NCBI RefSeq assembly: GCF_016901955.1
Contig: NZ_JACJLC010000003.1
Span: 1 to 64,000, forward strand
From: Pseudoflavonifractor phocaeensis
Lineage (GTDB): Bacteria > Bacillota > Clostridia > Oscillospirales > Oscillospiraceae
Length of the DNA: 64,000 nucleotides
Direction: 5' to 3'
Below the pieces are notes generated by a model, which saw only the letters and a list, made by a program, of their open reading frames with translations, searched no databases and had not been told where the DNA came from. Of the stretch, positions 8,121 through 16,632 are shown piece by piece. Position 1 is the stretch's first letter; each line of letters starts with the position of its first letter. A program made the position numbers and the translations under genes.

Positions 8121-8254
8121 CTATTTCAGATTCCCCACCCCCAGTATCCCCCGCATCATCTCATACCACTTGGCCGCTGTGTGCCTTGTCACCCCGGCGC
8201 CTCGGGCGATGGCCCGGAAGCTGGTCACGTCGGGGTGGAACTTCATGTACGTCC
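8121..8254 (-). pseudogene. C-terminal remnant of a tyrosine integrase
   Basis: The minus strand reads MKFHPDVTSFRAIARGAGV..HTAAKWYEMM and ends at a TAG at 8123-8121. This is almost the same as the last ~45 residues of the integrase at 9734-11314 (MKFHPDVTSYRAIAKGAGV). Homology stops abruptly at about 8254 just before the shared WTYMKF segment. It has no start and is a leftover of an earlier or duplicated element end. Confidence 0.7.
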
Positions 8255-8365
8255 CAAATTGCAAACCTCCGCACAAATCACTTGCCACAGCGCGCAAGCA
8301 GTTGTATAATTTTCATTGAAAAGTAGTATGATAAATCTGTAAAGTTTTCAGTGAGGTGTGGCGCT

Positions 8366-9667
8366 ATGGAGATCAAACGGGACCGCTATCTGAACAAGCT
8401 CATATCCTTCATGTGGGATGGACAAGTGAAGGTCATCACTGGCATCCGCCGCTGCGGGAAGTCCTATCTCCTCCGCAATCTGTTCCGCACTTATCTGTTG
8501 GGGGAGGGCGTTCCGGCAGATCATATTCTCTCCTTTGAGTTGGATCTGACCCGTGATATCCGGTACCGGAACCCGCTGGAGCTTGCAAATCGTGTCCGGG
8601 AGATCGTTGAAAATCAGAGGGAGCAATTCTATCTTTTCGTAGACGAGATCCAGATGTCGGACGAAGTGCCGAATCCCTATAACCCGGACGGGAAGAAGAT
8701 CACCTTCTACGATGCGCTCAACGATTTGAAGTCCCTGTCCAACCTGGACATCTATGTGACCAGAAGCAACTCCCGGATGCTCTCCTCAGATATCCTCACC
8801 GAGTTCCGGGGGCGCAGCGATGAGATCCGGGTGCATCCGCTCAGCTTTGCAGAGTACTACTCCGCCGTGGGCGGGGACAAGGAGGACGCATTTGAAAATT
8901 ACGCCTTCTACGGCGGGATGCCGCTGATCTTGTCCCGCCCCACTGACGCGGCGAAAATGCAGTACCTGAGTTCTCTCTTCTCCGAAGTTTATTTGAAGGA
9001 CATTGTGGAGCGCAAGAAGGTCAAACGGGAGGATGTGCTTTCGGATATTCTGGACCTGCTCTGCTCCTCAGTGGGGTCGCTGACCAACCCCACCAGGGTG
9101 GCGGACACCATCAACTCCAAGCAGAAGCGGAGCGGCGAGAATACGGTTTCCCCCAACACTGTGAAAGCGTATATGGATCACTTGGCGGACGCGTTCCTTT
9201 TTACTGAGTGCAATCGCTGGGATGTCAAGGGGAAGAACTATTTCGATTACCCCAACAAATATTACTGTGAGGACATCGGCCTGCGGAATGCCCGCATCGG
9301 CTTCCGCCAGCAGGAGATGACCCACATCATGGAGAACATCATTTTCAATGAGCTGATGGTGCGGGAGTGCGCGGTGGACATTGGGATCGTGTACAGCAAT
9401 GAGCGAAATGCCAAAGGAAAACTGACCCCGGTAGCACGGGAGATCGACTTCATTGCTGCTTCCGGCGGAAAAAAGACTTATATCCAATCCGCCTACGCTC
9501 TTGGGACGGAGGAAAAGTCTGTCACGGAAAACAAACCGCTCTCCCTGACGGGGGACTCTTTTCCGAAGATCATCGTCCGGCACGACATCCGGAAACGGTG
9601 GTACGATGACAACGGCGTTCTGAATATTGGGATCTTGGACTTCCTGCTGGACGATACATTGGTCTGA
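8366..9667 (+). CDS. AAA ATPase with DUF4143 (AAA_14 family)
   Basis: The protein has 433 residues. Walker A is GIRRCGKSYL (about 25-34) and Walker B is FYLFVDEIQ (about 87-95). The DUF4143 part follows from about 230, with ANRIV-type winged-helix sequence and an EIDFIAASGGKKTYIQ block near the end that resembles a PD-(D/E)xK core. GTGAGGTG precedes the ATG at 8366 by 7 nt; the open frame starts earlier with the GTG inside that site. Function is not established for this family. It stands between two copies of an integrase 3' end, so it appears to have been captured by or left behind after integration. Confidence 0.85.
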   Translation: MEIKRDRYLNKLISFMWDGQVKVITGIRRCGKSYLLRNLFRTYLLGEGVPADHILSFELDLTRDIRYRNPLELANRVREIVENQREQFYLFVDEIQMSDEVPNPYNPDGKKITFYDALNDLKSLSNLDIYVTRSNSRMLSSDILTEFRGRSDEIRVHPLSFAEYYSAVGGDKEDAFENYAFYGGMPLILSRPTDAAKMQYLSSLFSEVYLKDIVERKKVKREDVLSDILDLLCSSVGSLTNPTRVADTINSKQKRSGENTVSPNTVKAYMDHLADAFLFTECNRWDVKGKNYFDYPNKYYCEDIGLRNARIGFRQQEMTHIMENIIFNELMVRECAVDIGIVYSNERNAKGKLTPVAREIDFIAASGGKKTYIQSAYALGTEEKSVTENKPLSLTGDSFPKIIVRHDIRKRWYDDNGVLNIGILDFLLDDTLV

Positions 9668-9689
9668 GCAGCGGATCATCTGGATCACA

Positions 9690-9728
9690 GGAAGAGGCTG
9701 GTATCAAAGTGTGATACCAGCCTCTTCC
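9690..9728. terminator. Convergent terminator between ATPase and integrase
   Basis: GGAAGAGGCTGGTATCA (9690-9706) pairs exactly with 9712-9728 around a 5-nt loop. It can end transcription from both the ATPase gene and the integrase gene, which converge here. Confidence 0.7.
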
Positions 9729-9733
9729 ACATT

Positions 9734-11314
9734 TTACGCCGCCCGCCCCAGCATTCCCTGCATCATCGCATACCACTTCGCCGCCGTGTGCCTCGTCACC
9801 CCGGCGCCTTTGGCGATGGCCCGATAACTGGTCACGTCGGGGTGGAACTTCATGTACGTCCAGATCTTCTTCTGGGTCTTGGTGAGCTTGTCCGGTGGAG
9901 TAATGCCCCGCATTTTGTCCCGCAGGGCCTGCCGCTCTGTGTTCATCTGCTGGATCAGCACCTTCAGCTTTGCCTCGCATTCCTCCCGGGTGTGGGCGTA
10001 GACGCATTTGGAGTGTTTGGTGCCGTCCGGCCAGGTGGGGGAGTAACGGCCCTCAAACAGGTGGTCATTGATCTGGGTGATACACCCGGTGCCGGGCTTT
10101 CGCTTTCGTCCCAGCACTGGCTGGAAGTTCGCGGTTGGGTCCTGCGCTGCCTGCTCAGGGCTCTCCAACACCTCGTTGCCCAGCCCCCGGTCGATCTTGG
10201 CCGCCGCCTCGGTCTGCATATCCCCGGTGACGTGGGTGTAGATGTCCAGGGTAGTGGCCGCAGACACATGACCCAGCATGGCGGAGAGGGTCTTCACATC
10301 CATGCCGCTCTCCAGGGACAAGGTGGCGAAGGTATGGCGTAAATCATGAAATCTAATTCTCTTACACCCGGCCCGCTCCAGAATGATCTGGAGCCGCCGG
10401 CGCACCGCGCCCGGCGTCATGGGCGTGTCCTCTTTGACCGGCGAGGGGAACATCCACCGGGAGTCCACCGTCTCCCGATACGCCCACAGCACCTCCACCA
10501 CGCTGGGCGGCAGGACCAGCCTGCGGATGGAGGCGCGGGTCTTCGGGACGCTCACCTGGAGCTGTCCCCTCACCTCGTAGACCTGCTTATTTACGGTCAA
10601 GGCCCCGGTTTTGAAGTCCAGGTCGTCCCATTGGAGGGCCAGCAGTTCGCCCCTCCGCAGGCCGGTGCACAGATCCAGGAGAAACAGTTCGTAGTAGCCC
10701 TCTGCCTGGGCCTGGATGAGGAACTGCTGGAGTTCCTCCCGGCCCAGAACCTGCATCTCCCTGCCCCGCTTGGGGGGCAGCTTGCAGCCTACCGCCGGGT
10801 TGGTGCGGATCAGTTCCTCCTGCACCGCCTTCTCCAGAGCGGACCGGCAGGCGGCGTGGAGGCCGCGCACCATGGAGTCGGACAGCCCCTTGCCGAACCG
10901 CTCTGTGCGGATGAGCCGCCCGCCCGTTTTCATCCGGGCATAGAACCGCTGGAGGTCCTTCTGGGTCAGCTGGTTCAGGGGGATCTTCCCCAGCTCCGGG
11001 AGGATGTGCTGATAGATCTTCGCCTCGTAGTTGGCCTGGGTGGTGGGGCGGATCTGGGGCTTCACATAGTTCTGATACCAGAAGTCCAGCCACTCCCCGA
11101 AGGGCATCTCCGGCCGGACCTTCTCCGTCTTGGAGCCGGTCACCGTTTCCCGGAGCTGTTTCAGCTTTTCCTGGCACTCCTGTTTTGTCTTGGCCAGGAC
11201 GTTCTTTGTCATGGGCAGGCCCTTCTCGTCGTAGCCGATGACCACCCGGCCCTCCCAGCGGCCGTCCTTGCGCTGGCGGACGGAGCCCTCCCCCTTTTTC
11301 CGGCGCTTAGCCAT
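9734..11314 (-). CDS. Tyrosine recombinase/integrase with extra C-terminal HTH domain
   Basis: The protein has 526 residues. An AP2-like arm-binding N-terminus (EGSVRQRKDGRWEGRVVIGYDEKG) and a SAM-like core-binding domain are followed by the catalytic domain: TGLRRGELLAL (first Arg), HDLRHTFA (His-x-x-Arg), LGHVSAATT (His) and DIYTH (Tyr). After the catalytic Tyr the protein runs on for about 150 residues with a second AP2-like stretch and a small HTH (YRAIAKGAGVTRHTAAKW), longer than usual for the family. AGGAGG 9 nt upstream selects the ATG at 11314, which overlaps the end of the other integrase gene by 8 bp, so the two are co-translated. Confidence 0.9.
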   Translation of the reverse strand: MAKRRKKGEGSVRQRKDGRWEGRVVIGYDEKGLPMTKNVLAKTKQECQEKLKQLRETVTGSKTEKVRPEMPFGEWLDFWYQNYVKPQIRPTTQANYEAKIYQHILPELGKIPLNQLTQKDLQRFYARMKTGGRLIRTERFGKGLSDSMVRGLHAACRSALEKAVQEELIRTNPAVGCKLPPKRGREMQVLGREELQQFLIQAQAEGYYELFLLDLCTGLRRGELLALQWDDLDFKTGALTVNKQVYEVRGQLQVSVPKTRASIRRLVLPPSVVEVLWAYRETVDSRWMFPSPVKEDTPMTPGAVRRRLQIILERAGCKRIRFHDLRHTFATLSLESGMDVKTLSAMLGHVSAATTLDIYTHVTGDMQTEAAAKIDRGLGNEVLESPEQAAQDPTANFQPVLGRKRKPGTGCITQINDHLFEGRYSPTWPDGTKHSKCVYAHTREECEAKLKVLIQQMNTERQALRDKMRGITPPDKLTKTQKKIWTYMKFHPDVTSYRAIAKGAGVTRHTAAKWYAMMQGMLGRAA

Positions 11315-12515
11315 GGCGGGCACCTCCTTCCGTCCTGTTTTTCTGCCACGGTTTCAGGTCTTTCCCCAGGAGATTTTCCAGGAAGCCGCCCACGATGTGG
11401 CTGGCCTCCTGCTGCATGTCCGGCGTCACATGGGTGTAGGTGTCCAGAGTGAAGCTGGCGTTGGTGTGGCCCAGGATGCCGGACAGGGTCTTGGCATCCA
11501 CGCCGCTGGTGAGGGCGTGGGTGGCAAAGGTATGCCTTAAATCGTGGAATCGGATCTCAGGCAGGCCGGCCTCTCTCAAGATCCGCTTCATCCAGTAGTA
11601 GGCGGCGCTGGGGCGCACCGGTTTCTCCGGAGCCAGGGGTTCCGGGAAGATCCACTGGCTGACGGCGTGCTGTTTCCGCTCCCGCAGCCGCTGGACGGTG
11701 CTGGGCGGCAGGCGGATGGTTCGCCGGCCTTGGCTGGTCTTCGTCTCACCGATCTCCAGCTCCCCGGCCTTGGGGACATTCACCGACCGAAGGACCTTCA
11801 GCGTCCCAGCCTTCTCGTCGAAGTCCTGCCACATGAGGCCGCAGATCTCGCCCCGGCGCAGGCCGGTGGTCAGCTCCGTGTAGAAGAAGTCCCGCCAGAT
11901 CTCGCTGTGGTCCACCGCCGCCAGAAATGTCTCCATCTGCTCCTTTGTGAGGATCTGCTTGGGCTTATAGCTGGCCTTGGGCACCACGGCCCCGTCGGTG
12001 GGGTTCCGGGCGATCACATGGGCCGCCTCTGCGTCCTTCAGGCACCGGTGGAGCATGGCGTGGATGCGGAGCACCATGGTGTCCGACAGCTCATGACCGT
12101 GTTCCGGGTGCTCACGGACCCGGCCCTCATGTTTCAGCTTTCGGTACAGCTTCTGGATGTCCATGCGGGTCACCCGGGAGACGATCTTGTTTCCCAGATA
12201 GGGCTTGATGTAGCACCGGATGAACTGCTCATAACTCCGCAGGGTGTTGGGCCGCAGGGTGGCGGCACCGTAGTCCTCCATCCACCGGTCCAGCCACTCC
12301 CCCAGGGTCATGCGGCTGTCCTCGGTGAGCTCCACGTCCTGAAAGGCCTCCAGGTCCCGGTGGAGCTTGTCCAGCAGTTCCTTCTGGGTCTTTGCCAGGA
12401 CATACCGGAAGATGGGCTCGCCGTTTTGCTTGTGGCCCACCACGATGCGGCCCTCCCAACGGCCGTCCTCCCGCTTTCGGACCATGCCGTCGCCGGACGG
12501 CCTGCGTTTTGCCAT
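11307..12515 (-). CDS. Tyrosine recombinase/integrase
   Basis: The protein has 402 residues. An AP2-like N-terminal arm-binding motif (DGMVRKREDGRWEGRIVVGH) and a core-binding domain (about 70-170) precede the catalytic residues TTGLRRGEICGL, HDLRHTFATHAL, LGHTNASFT and DTYTHV. AAGGAGG precedes the ATG at 12515. It lies upstream of and overlaps a second integrase gene. Paired overlapping tyrosine recombinases occur in some mobile elements where both are needed for integration. Whether both act on one site cannot be read from the sequence. Confidence 0.9.
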   Translation of the reverse strand: MAKRRPSGDGMVRKREDGRWEGRIVVGHKQNGEPIFRYVLAKTQKELLDKLHRDLEAFQDVELTEDSRMTLGEWLDRWMEDYGAATLRPNTLRSYEQFIRCYIKPYLGNKIVSRVTRMDIQKLYRKLKHEGRVREHPEHGHELSDTMVLRIHAMLHRCLKDAEAAHVIARNPTDGAVVPKASYKPKQILTKEQMETFLAAVDHSEIWRDFFYTELTTGLRRGEICGLMWQDFDEKAGTLKVLRSVNVPKAGELEIGETKTSQGRRTIRLPPSTVQRLRERKQHAVSQWIFPEPLAPEKPVRPSAAYYWMKRILREAGLPEIRFHDLRHTFATHALTSGVDAKTLSGILGHTNASFTLDTYTHVTPDMQQEASHIVGGFLENLLGKDLKPWQKNRTEGGARHG

Positions 12516-12518
12516 AGG

Positions 12519-12821
12519 CTATCCCTCCTTGCTTGGGTCGAGCAGACTGCCGTCGTCCTCATCCAGGGCCTCCAGGATCATGCGGACTCCCAGGCGGAAC
12601 CCCAGGATGAAGTTCTCCAGGGCCATGGTGCTGCCGATCTCATTCTCCGCGTTGATGAGCCGGAGCAGCAATGTTTTTTCCTTGTCCTCCAGCAGAGCGG
12701 TGAGTTTCTCCTCGCACTCCGCCGACTGTTCCATAGCTTTTTTCAGGGCAGTCCCCGATTTGACGATTTGATCGTTGGGGGTGATGTTTCCGAAGTATAG
12801 ATTTTCCAGTGTGTCTCTCAT
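12519..12821 (-). CDS. DUF6809-type small mobile-element protein
   Basis: This 100-residue acidic, helical protein starts MRDTLENLYFGNITPNDQ, the opening typical of DUF6809 proteins on clostridial mobile elements. The rest is amphipathic helix (CEEKLTALLEDKEKTLLLRLINAENEI) and then LGFRLGVRMILEAL. GGAGGCGG lies 8 nt before the ATG at 12821. The stop is 3 nt from the first integrase start, so it heads the integrase operon. Function is unknown; a role in controlling recombination is only suggested by position. Confidence 0.7.
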   Translation of the reverse strand: MRDTLENLYFGNITPNDQIVKSGTALKKAMEQSAECEEKLTALLEDKEKTLLLRLINAENEIGSTMALENFILGFRLGVRMILEALDEDDGSLLDPSKEG

Positions 12822-12968
12822 GTGTGCCGCCTCCTTTGTCAGCAACACACAATACCCGAACTTCCTCCAAATAGCCACCCCCAACCGCAACTATTTTCAG
12901 AAAGTTATCATCTGCGGGCAGGATTTTATCTTTGTATTGCGGTCCAGATTTTGATATGCCTGCCATAG

Positions 12969-12998
12969 AAAAAACCGCCTGCATCTCTGCAGACGGTT
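12969..12998 (-). terminator. Terminator behind the ParE/Phd pair
   Basis: On the minus strand AACCGTCTGCA pairs with TGCAGGCGGTT (one mismatch) around a 4-nt loop and is followed by a T-run. It ends the toxin-antitoxin transcript. The remaining sequence from 12822 to 13037 shows no gene. Confidence 0.65.
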
Positions 12999-13037
12999 CC
13001 GGAGACAAATCGTTTCTCCCTATGGAGAAGATTGTCT

Positions 13038-13373
13038 CTATTCGTTTGTTTCGTCGTCCTGCACATCTCCAAAGAGGATGCGAAGATAATCCCGGCGGCC
13101 GTAGAGCACACGATCCACATAGACATCGTTGTCAAGAACTCGGTAAAAAGTGAGGTAACTGCCGGTCACCAGGAAACGATAGTCACTCTCGACATCGGCA
13201 ATCGAGGACAGGGACGCGCCAATCAGACTGTGCTCCCGCAATCTGCGGAGGTCCTTTGTGATGTTCCGTACCGTGGAGATCGCCGCGCTGGGATTTTCCA
13301 AATTCTTTGCGATATAGGACTTGATCCCGGCCAAATCAGCCTGCGCCTCGTCGGATAAATGCAGGTTATTCAT
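13038..13373 (-). CDS. ParE/RelE-superfamily toxin
   Basis: The 111-residue protein has the family shape: LHLSDEAQADLAGIKSYIA at the start, LRRLREHSLIGASLSSI in the middle, and the C-terminal strands DYRFLVTGSYLTFYRVLDNDVYVDRVLYGRRDYLRILF. ParE toxins poison gyrase and RelE toxins cleave mRNA at the ribosome; the sequence alone does not decide. Its start overlaps the end of the antitoxin gene by 8 bp, the usual antitoxin-first arrangement. On a mobile element such a pair stabilises inheritance. Confidence 0.85.
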   Translation of the reverse strand: MNNLHLSDEAQADLAGIKSYIAKNLENPSAAISTVRNITKDLRRLREHSLIGASLSSIADVESDYRFLVTGSYLTFYRVLDNDVYVDRVLYGRRDYLRILFGDVQDDETNE

Positions 13374-13620
13374 CTGCGATTCCGAGATGTTTTTCTACGG
13401 CCTCCAGCGTCAACCAGCCCTTTTCCTCCCCGGACTTGCGGCCCTTGGCCAGCTCGTTCATCAGTCGGAGGGTGGCCTGTGTCCGCTCATAGTCCTGCAT
13501 GTCCACGATGGCGTAGCGGCCCCGGCCATTCTTCGTCAGAAAAACCGGTGCGCCTACTGCCACGTCACGCAGGACCTCCGTGTAATTACGCAGATCGGAG
13601 ATGGGTTTGATGTTCGGCAT
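13366..13620 (-). CDS. Phd/YefM-family antitoxin
   Basis: The 84-residue protein starts MPNIKPISDLRNYTEVLRDVAVGAPVF, with the DNA-binding Phd/YefM N-terminus and the KNGRGRYAIVDMQDYE strand-helix. The C-terminal tail would neutralise the ParE-type toxin whose gene overlaps this stop by 8 bp. AAAGGGG 9 nt upstream supports the ATG at 13620; an earlier in-frame start at 13680 lacks support. Autoregulation is expected for the family. Confidence 0.85.
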   Translation of the reverse strand: MPNIKPISDLRNYTEVLRDVAVGAPVFLTKNGRGRYAIVDMQDYERTQATLRLMNELAKGRKSGEEKGWLTLEAVEKHLGIADE

Positions 13621-13707
13621 GGTATTCAGCCCCTTTCTTGCCCTTAGTATACCTCGATCTGCTGTAAAATTCAACGGCATTTTTTACTGCGGTTTCGTTG
13701 GCGATTG

Positions 13708-15513
13708 CTACCACCCCATGGTCATGCCGCCCATATCCTGCCGGGGAGCTTCCTCATGGTCATCCGGCTTGTGACCCATGGCGATCTTCTTTTTCTGGAT
13801 TTTCCGCCGCAGCTTTCGGTCCACCCGCTGTCCCACCGGGGCGGCGGGCGGCACCGAGTTGTCACGAAAGATCTGACTCAGATGGTGGAGCAGTCGGGTG
13901 GCCGCCAGGAACACATTGGGCCTGCACGTCTGATCGAAGTGCTCCAGAAAGAAGTCGGCGTACTCATTTCCCTGTTCCGCCGATTCATAGAAATACGCCC
14001 AGGCCCGCTCCCGGTCCTGTTTGACATTCTGTCCGGTGAGGTACAGCTTTCCAAGAGCGTACTGGGCGTACTGGTTTCCGTGTTCGGCGGAGTCGGTGAG
14101 ATAGGCCACCGCCTTCGGCACATCCTTCGGGACATGCTCACCCTGGAGATACAACTTTCCCAGGCGGTAGGCGGCGCAGGAGTTCCCCTGTGCTGCCGCT
14201 TTTTCATACCAGGATACCGCCTCATCCATTCTCTTTTGGCTTTGCAGAAGCTTCCCCAGCGCGTATTGGGCGAAGTCATATCCCGTGTCTGCCGCCTGCC
14301 GGAACCACAGTTCTGCCTGCTCGTCGTCAGGGAGAACACCCTGTCCGTCCCGCCAGCACTTGCCCAGTTGGTAGGCGGCCAGGGAGAAGCCTCTCTGCCA
14401 GAGCTGCTCCAGCACCCGCACCTGTTCCGCCTTTTCACTCTCCGGATTTTCGTACTCCTCCAGCACTTCCTTGGCACTCTGGTAGGCCTCGGTCATCTGC
14501 CAGTCGGAGTCCCAGGCAAAGTACACCGCACCCTGGTCCTCATCCACCTCGTCTCTCATACGGGCATCCTCGAAGGTAACCGTGCCCAACCGGAGCCGTT
14601 CCGCCTCCCGGATGACCATGTTCTTGATGGCTTTGAACTCCTTCTGCTGGGAGAGGGGCAGGTGCTCTCTGGGGGCGTCCTTGTAGTAACGTTCCAGCTC
14701 GTCCCGAAGCTGGTTCCACTGCTCATAGCACTCTGCCACCTCCGGGACCTTGGCCAGTTCGTCCACGATGGCGTCCACCTGCACCTTCACCGGCTTTTTC
14801 AGGTAGCCATATACCTTTTTGCCCCTGTGGTCCTCCAGCATTTCGGCCAGCGTCTCCATCTGCTCTGCGATGACCGGATTGTGGCACAGGCCCGTCTCCA
14901 TCTCCCGGATGAGCCGCCCCATGGCCTCCGTTGCCGCGTCCCGCACTTGGCTGTAGGACAGATCTTTTTTCTGGTAGAGAGACAGCAGCTCGTCCCGGAA
15001 GATCTCATTGGACAGTTGGGAGCGCATGTTCTCAATACCCTTTTCCGTTAGAAATCCCTGCTTGGGGTCCGCCGACCAGACCATCATGTGCATGTGAGGG
15101 TGGTGCTTTTCGTCGTGGAAGGCGGCACACCAACGAAAATTGCTTGGCGGAATTTTCATCGCTGTCGCCAATTCTGCTTGATGAGCCAGCAATAACCTGC
15201 GCCAGCTTTCGCTGTTCTCATAGCCCAGCCGGTGGGCGTCCTCCCGCTTCAGGGAGTAGACGAAGGTCCACACCGGTCCGGTATGTCCGTTGATCTCATC
15301 CATGGTTTTCTCCAGATCGGCGGGACCGTCGGCAGAGAACAGGCCGTGGGAGCGGGGACGCTGGGCCATATATTCCAGGTAGCCGCCGCCGTCGTGGGCG
15401 GGGTGCGGAGCCTCGATGAGCTCCACACCCTCCCGGGTGGCGATGTATTCGGCGTAGTGACCGCCGCCATTTCCGGGCCTGATGTAGCCCGACTTCTGGA
15501 TCAACCCCGGCAT
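13708..15513 (-). CDS. MobP-type relaxase fused to Sel1 repeats
   Basis: The protein has 601 residues. The N-terminal third is a relaxase of the MobP3 sort: LIQKSGYIRP at the start, an early Tyr-rich stretch, and the metal-binding HDEKHHPHMHMMVW motif at about 132-145. From about 375 there are four Sel1/TPR-like repeats (AAYQLGKCWRDG.., AQYALGKLLQS.., AAYRLGKLYLQG.., AQYALGKLYLTG..). The relaxase nicks oriT and pilots DNA; the repeats probably bind a partner protein. The start overlaps the stop of the accessory gene upstream (TGATG), with GGAGG 6 nt ahead. Confidence 0.85.
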   Translation of the reverse strand: MPGLIQKSGYIRPGNGGGHYAEYIATREGVELIEAPHPAHDGGGYLEYMAQRPRSHGLFSADGPADLEKTMDEINGHTGPVWTFVYSLKREDAHRLGYENSESWRRLLLAHQAELATAMKIPPSNFRWCAAFHDEKHHPHMHMMVWSADPKQGFLTEKGIENMRSQLSNEIFRDELLSLYQKKDLSYSQVRDAATEAMGRLIREMETGLCHNPVIAEQMETLAEMLEDHRGKKVYGYLKKPVKVQVDAIVDELAKVPEVAECYEQWNQLRDELERYYKDAPREHLPLSQQKEFKAIKNMVIREAERLRLGTVTFEDARMRDEVDEDQGAVYFAWDSDWQMTEAYQSAKEVLEEYENPESEKAEQVRVLEQLWQRGFSLAAYQLGKCWRDGQGVLPDDEQAELWFRQAADTGYDFAQYALGKLLQSQKRMDEAVSWYEKAAAQGNSCAAYRLGKLYLQGEHVPKDVPKAVAYLTDSAEHGNQYAQYALGKLYLTGQNVKQDRERAWAYFYESAEQGNEYADFFLEHFDQTCRPNVFLAATRLLHHLSQIFRDNSVPPAAPVGQRVDRKLRRKIQKKKIAMGHKPDDHEEAPRQDMGGMTMGW

Positions 15514-15926
15514 CACTCAGCCTCCTTTTGGTAACGGACCGTGTCTTCGAAGCTGATCTCACCGTTGGTCTCCTTAACCTCTTTGACGCACCGCACCCGG
15601 GCCTTTCGCAGCTCATCCGGGTCGATCTCTATGTCGGCAGCCAGGATATTCCCCATGAGGTTTTGATCCACCGACAGTTTGAACAGCAGGTGTCCCATCC
15701 GGTTTCCCAGGGCCCCCAGCTTGCCCTCCAGCACATCGGCGAGGACCCGGGGCAGGTAAGCATCGGCAGACTCCGCGTCCAGGTAACCGGAGTAGAATCG
15801 GATGGCCTTCTCAATAAATTCGTTTCTGGTGGAGCAGTTATCTCGCCGGTAGCGCGATTCCACCTCGGTCCAGGCGGATTCACTGAGCCAGACGGAATGT
15901 TTCTTATTTTCCTTTTTCAAATTCAA
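15513..15926 (-). CDS. Relaxosome accessory protein (ribbon-helix-helix type)
   Basis: The protein has 137 residues. The start KKHSVWLSESAWTEVESRYRRDNCSTRNEFIEKAI has the shape of a ribbon-helix-helix DNA-binding domain. The remainder is helical. A TTG start at 15926 follows GGAGAGG. Its position in front of the relaxase with a 1-nt overlap, and beside an inverted-repeat-rich stretch, points to oriT binding. It is not closely similar to classic MobC, so the name is by position and fold. Confidence 0.65.
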   Translation of the reverse strand: MNLKKENKKHSVWLSESAWTEVESRYRRDNCSTRNEFIEKAIRFYSGYLDAESADAYLPRVLADVLEGKLGALGNRMGHLLFKLSVDQNLMGNILAADIEIDPDELRKARVRCVKEVKETNGEISFEDTVRYQKEAE

Positions 15927-16223
15927 AATCCTCTCCTTATTGCATCAGCGCCGCCCGAAAGCCTGTCACAGCGGGGATTCAGGCGGCTTTTGAGAAAAAA
16001 CAGCGCCGATCTCAAATCGGGTTGGTCGGAACAGCGCCAACTCCAACCCCTGAAACCGCCCGCACTGCGGGCGGAAGTGACCGCCCAGGCGCCATAAAAG
16101 CGCCAGGGCTTTCTCCTGCTTTTCCTTTCGTCCTCCGTAAATCAGTTATGGGGCGGCAAATTCCCCGGATAGGCCTCCTCCACAGCGGTGGAACAACGGG
16201 CCAAATCCGCCCCGAAACTGCCA
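15927..16223. other. Noncoding region, candidate oriT of the mobilizable element
   Basis: No ORF here is convincing. It contains an 8-bp perfect inverted repeat CCGCCCGC/GCGGGCGG (16056-16074) and smaller inverted repeats built around CAGCGCC. The location directly in front of the relaxosome genes is where oriT is expected. The nick site is not identifiable by eye. Confidence 0.35.
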
Positions 16224-16248
16224 GGAGGGGCAGGGTCTCTGCCCCTCC
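16224..16248 (-). terminator. Hairpin at the end of the HTH/hypothetical gene pair
   Basis: GGAGGGGCAG and CTGCCCCTCC pair perfectly around 5 nt. It lies directly behind the stop of the gene at 16249. Confidence 0.5.
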
Positions 16249-16632
16249 CTAAATCGAGGCACACAACCCCTCACAGGCCGTTACACGGGGAGAGCTGCTT
16301 GCGACGTACTGCGGCAGAAAGATCCGGCAGTATTCCTCCGGCCCGGACACCAGATGCCGGCGCATCATCTCGCCGCACTGAAACATCTGGAACACCGCAT
16401 TTCGATAGCAGGCCGTTATCTCCTCACGGCACTCCCTCGCAAAGATTCTTTGTTTATCTGTCAGGGTTCCGCGGTTCTCATCGCAGAGGAACAGAGCTAC
16501 CGCATCTTCGTCGATAGGATCTTCGTGCGTACGGCTCCACCGATTGACAATGTACCGCCGCATGTCTATGGTGCGCCGTGCTGACAGAGACGGGTCCTGC
16601 TCAATCAGGTAGTCGATCATCTGCATCAGCAT
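16249..16632 (-). CDS. Uncharacterised mobile-element protein
   Basis: I do not recognise a family. The protein of about 127 residues is helical, with DYLIEQDPSLSARRTIDMRRYIVNRW near the start and several Cys residues (CDENRG, CREEITACY, CRIF). The start is uncertain: ATG codons at 16632 and 16626 both overlap the stop of the upstream HTH gene, which indicates translational coupling. It belongs to the same minus-strand operon as the HTH and excisionase-like genes. Confidence 0.6.
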   Translation of the reverse strand: MLMQMIDYLIEQDPSLSARRTIDMRRYIVNRWSRTHEDPIDEDAVALFLCDENRGTLTDKQRIFARECREEITACYRNAVFQMFQCGEMMRRHLVSGPEEYCRIFLPQYVASSSPRVTACEGLCASI

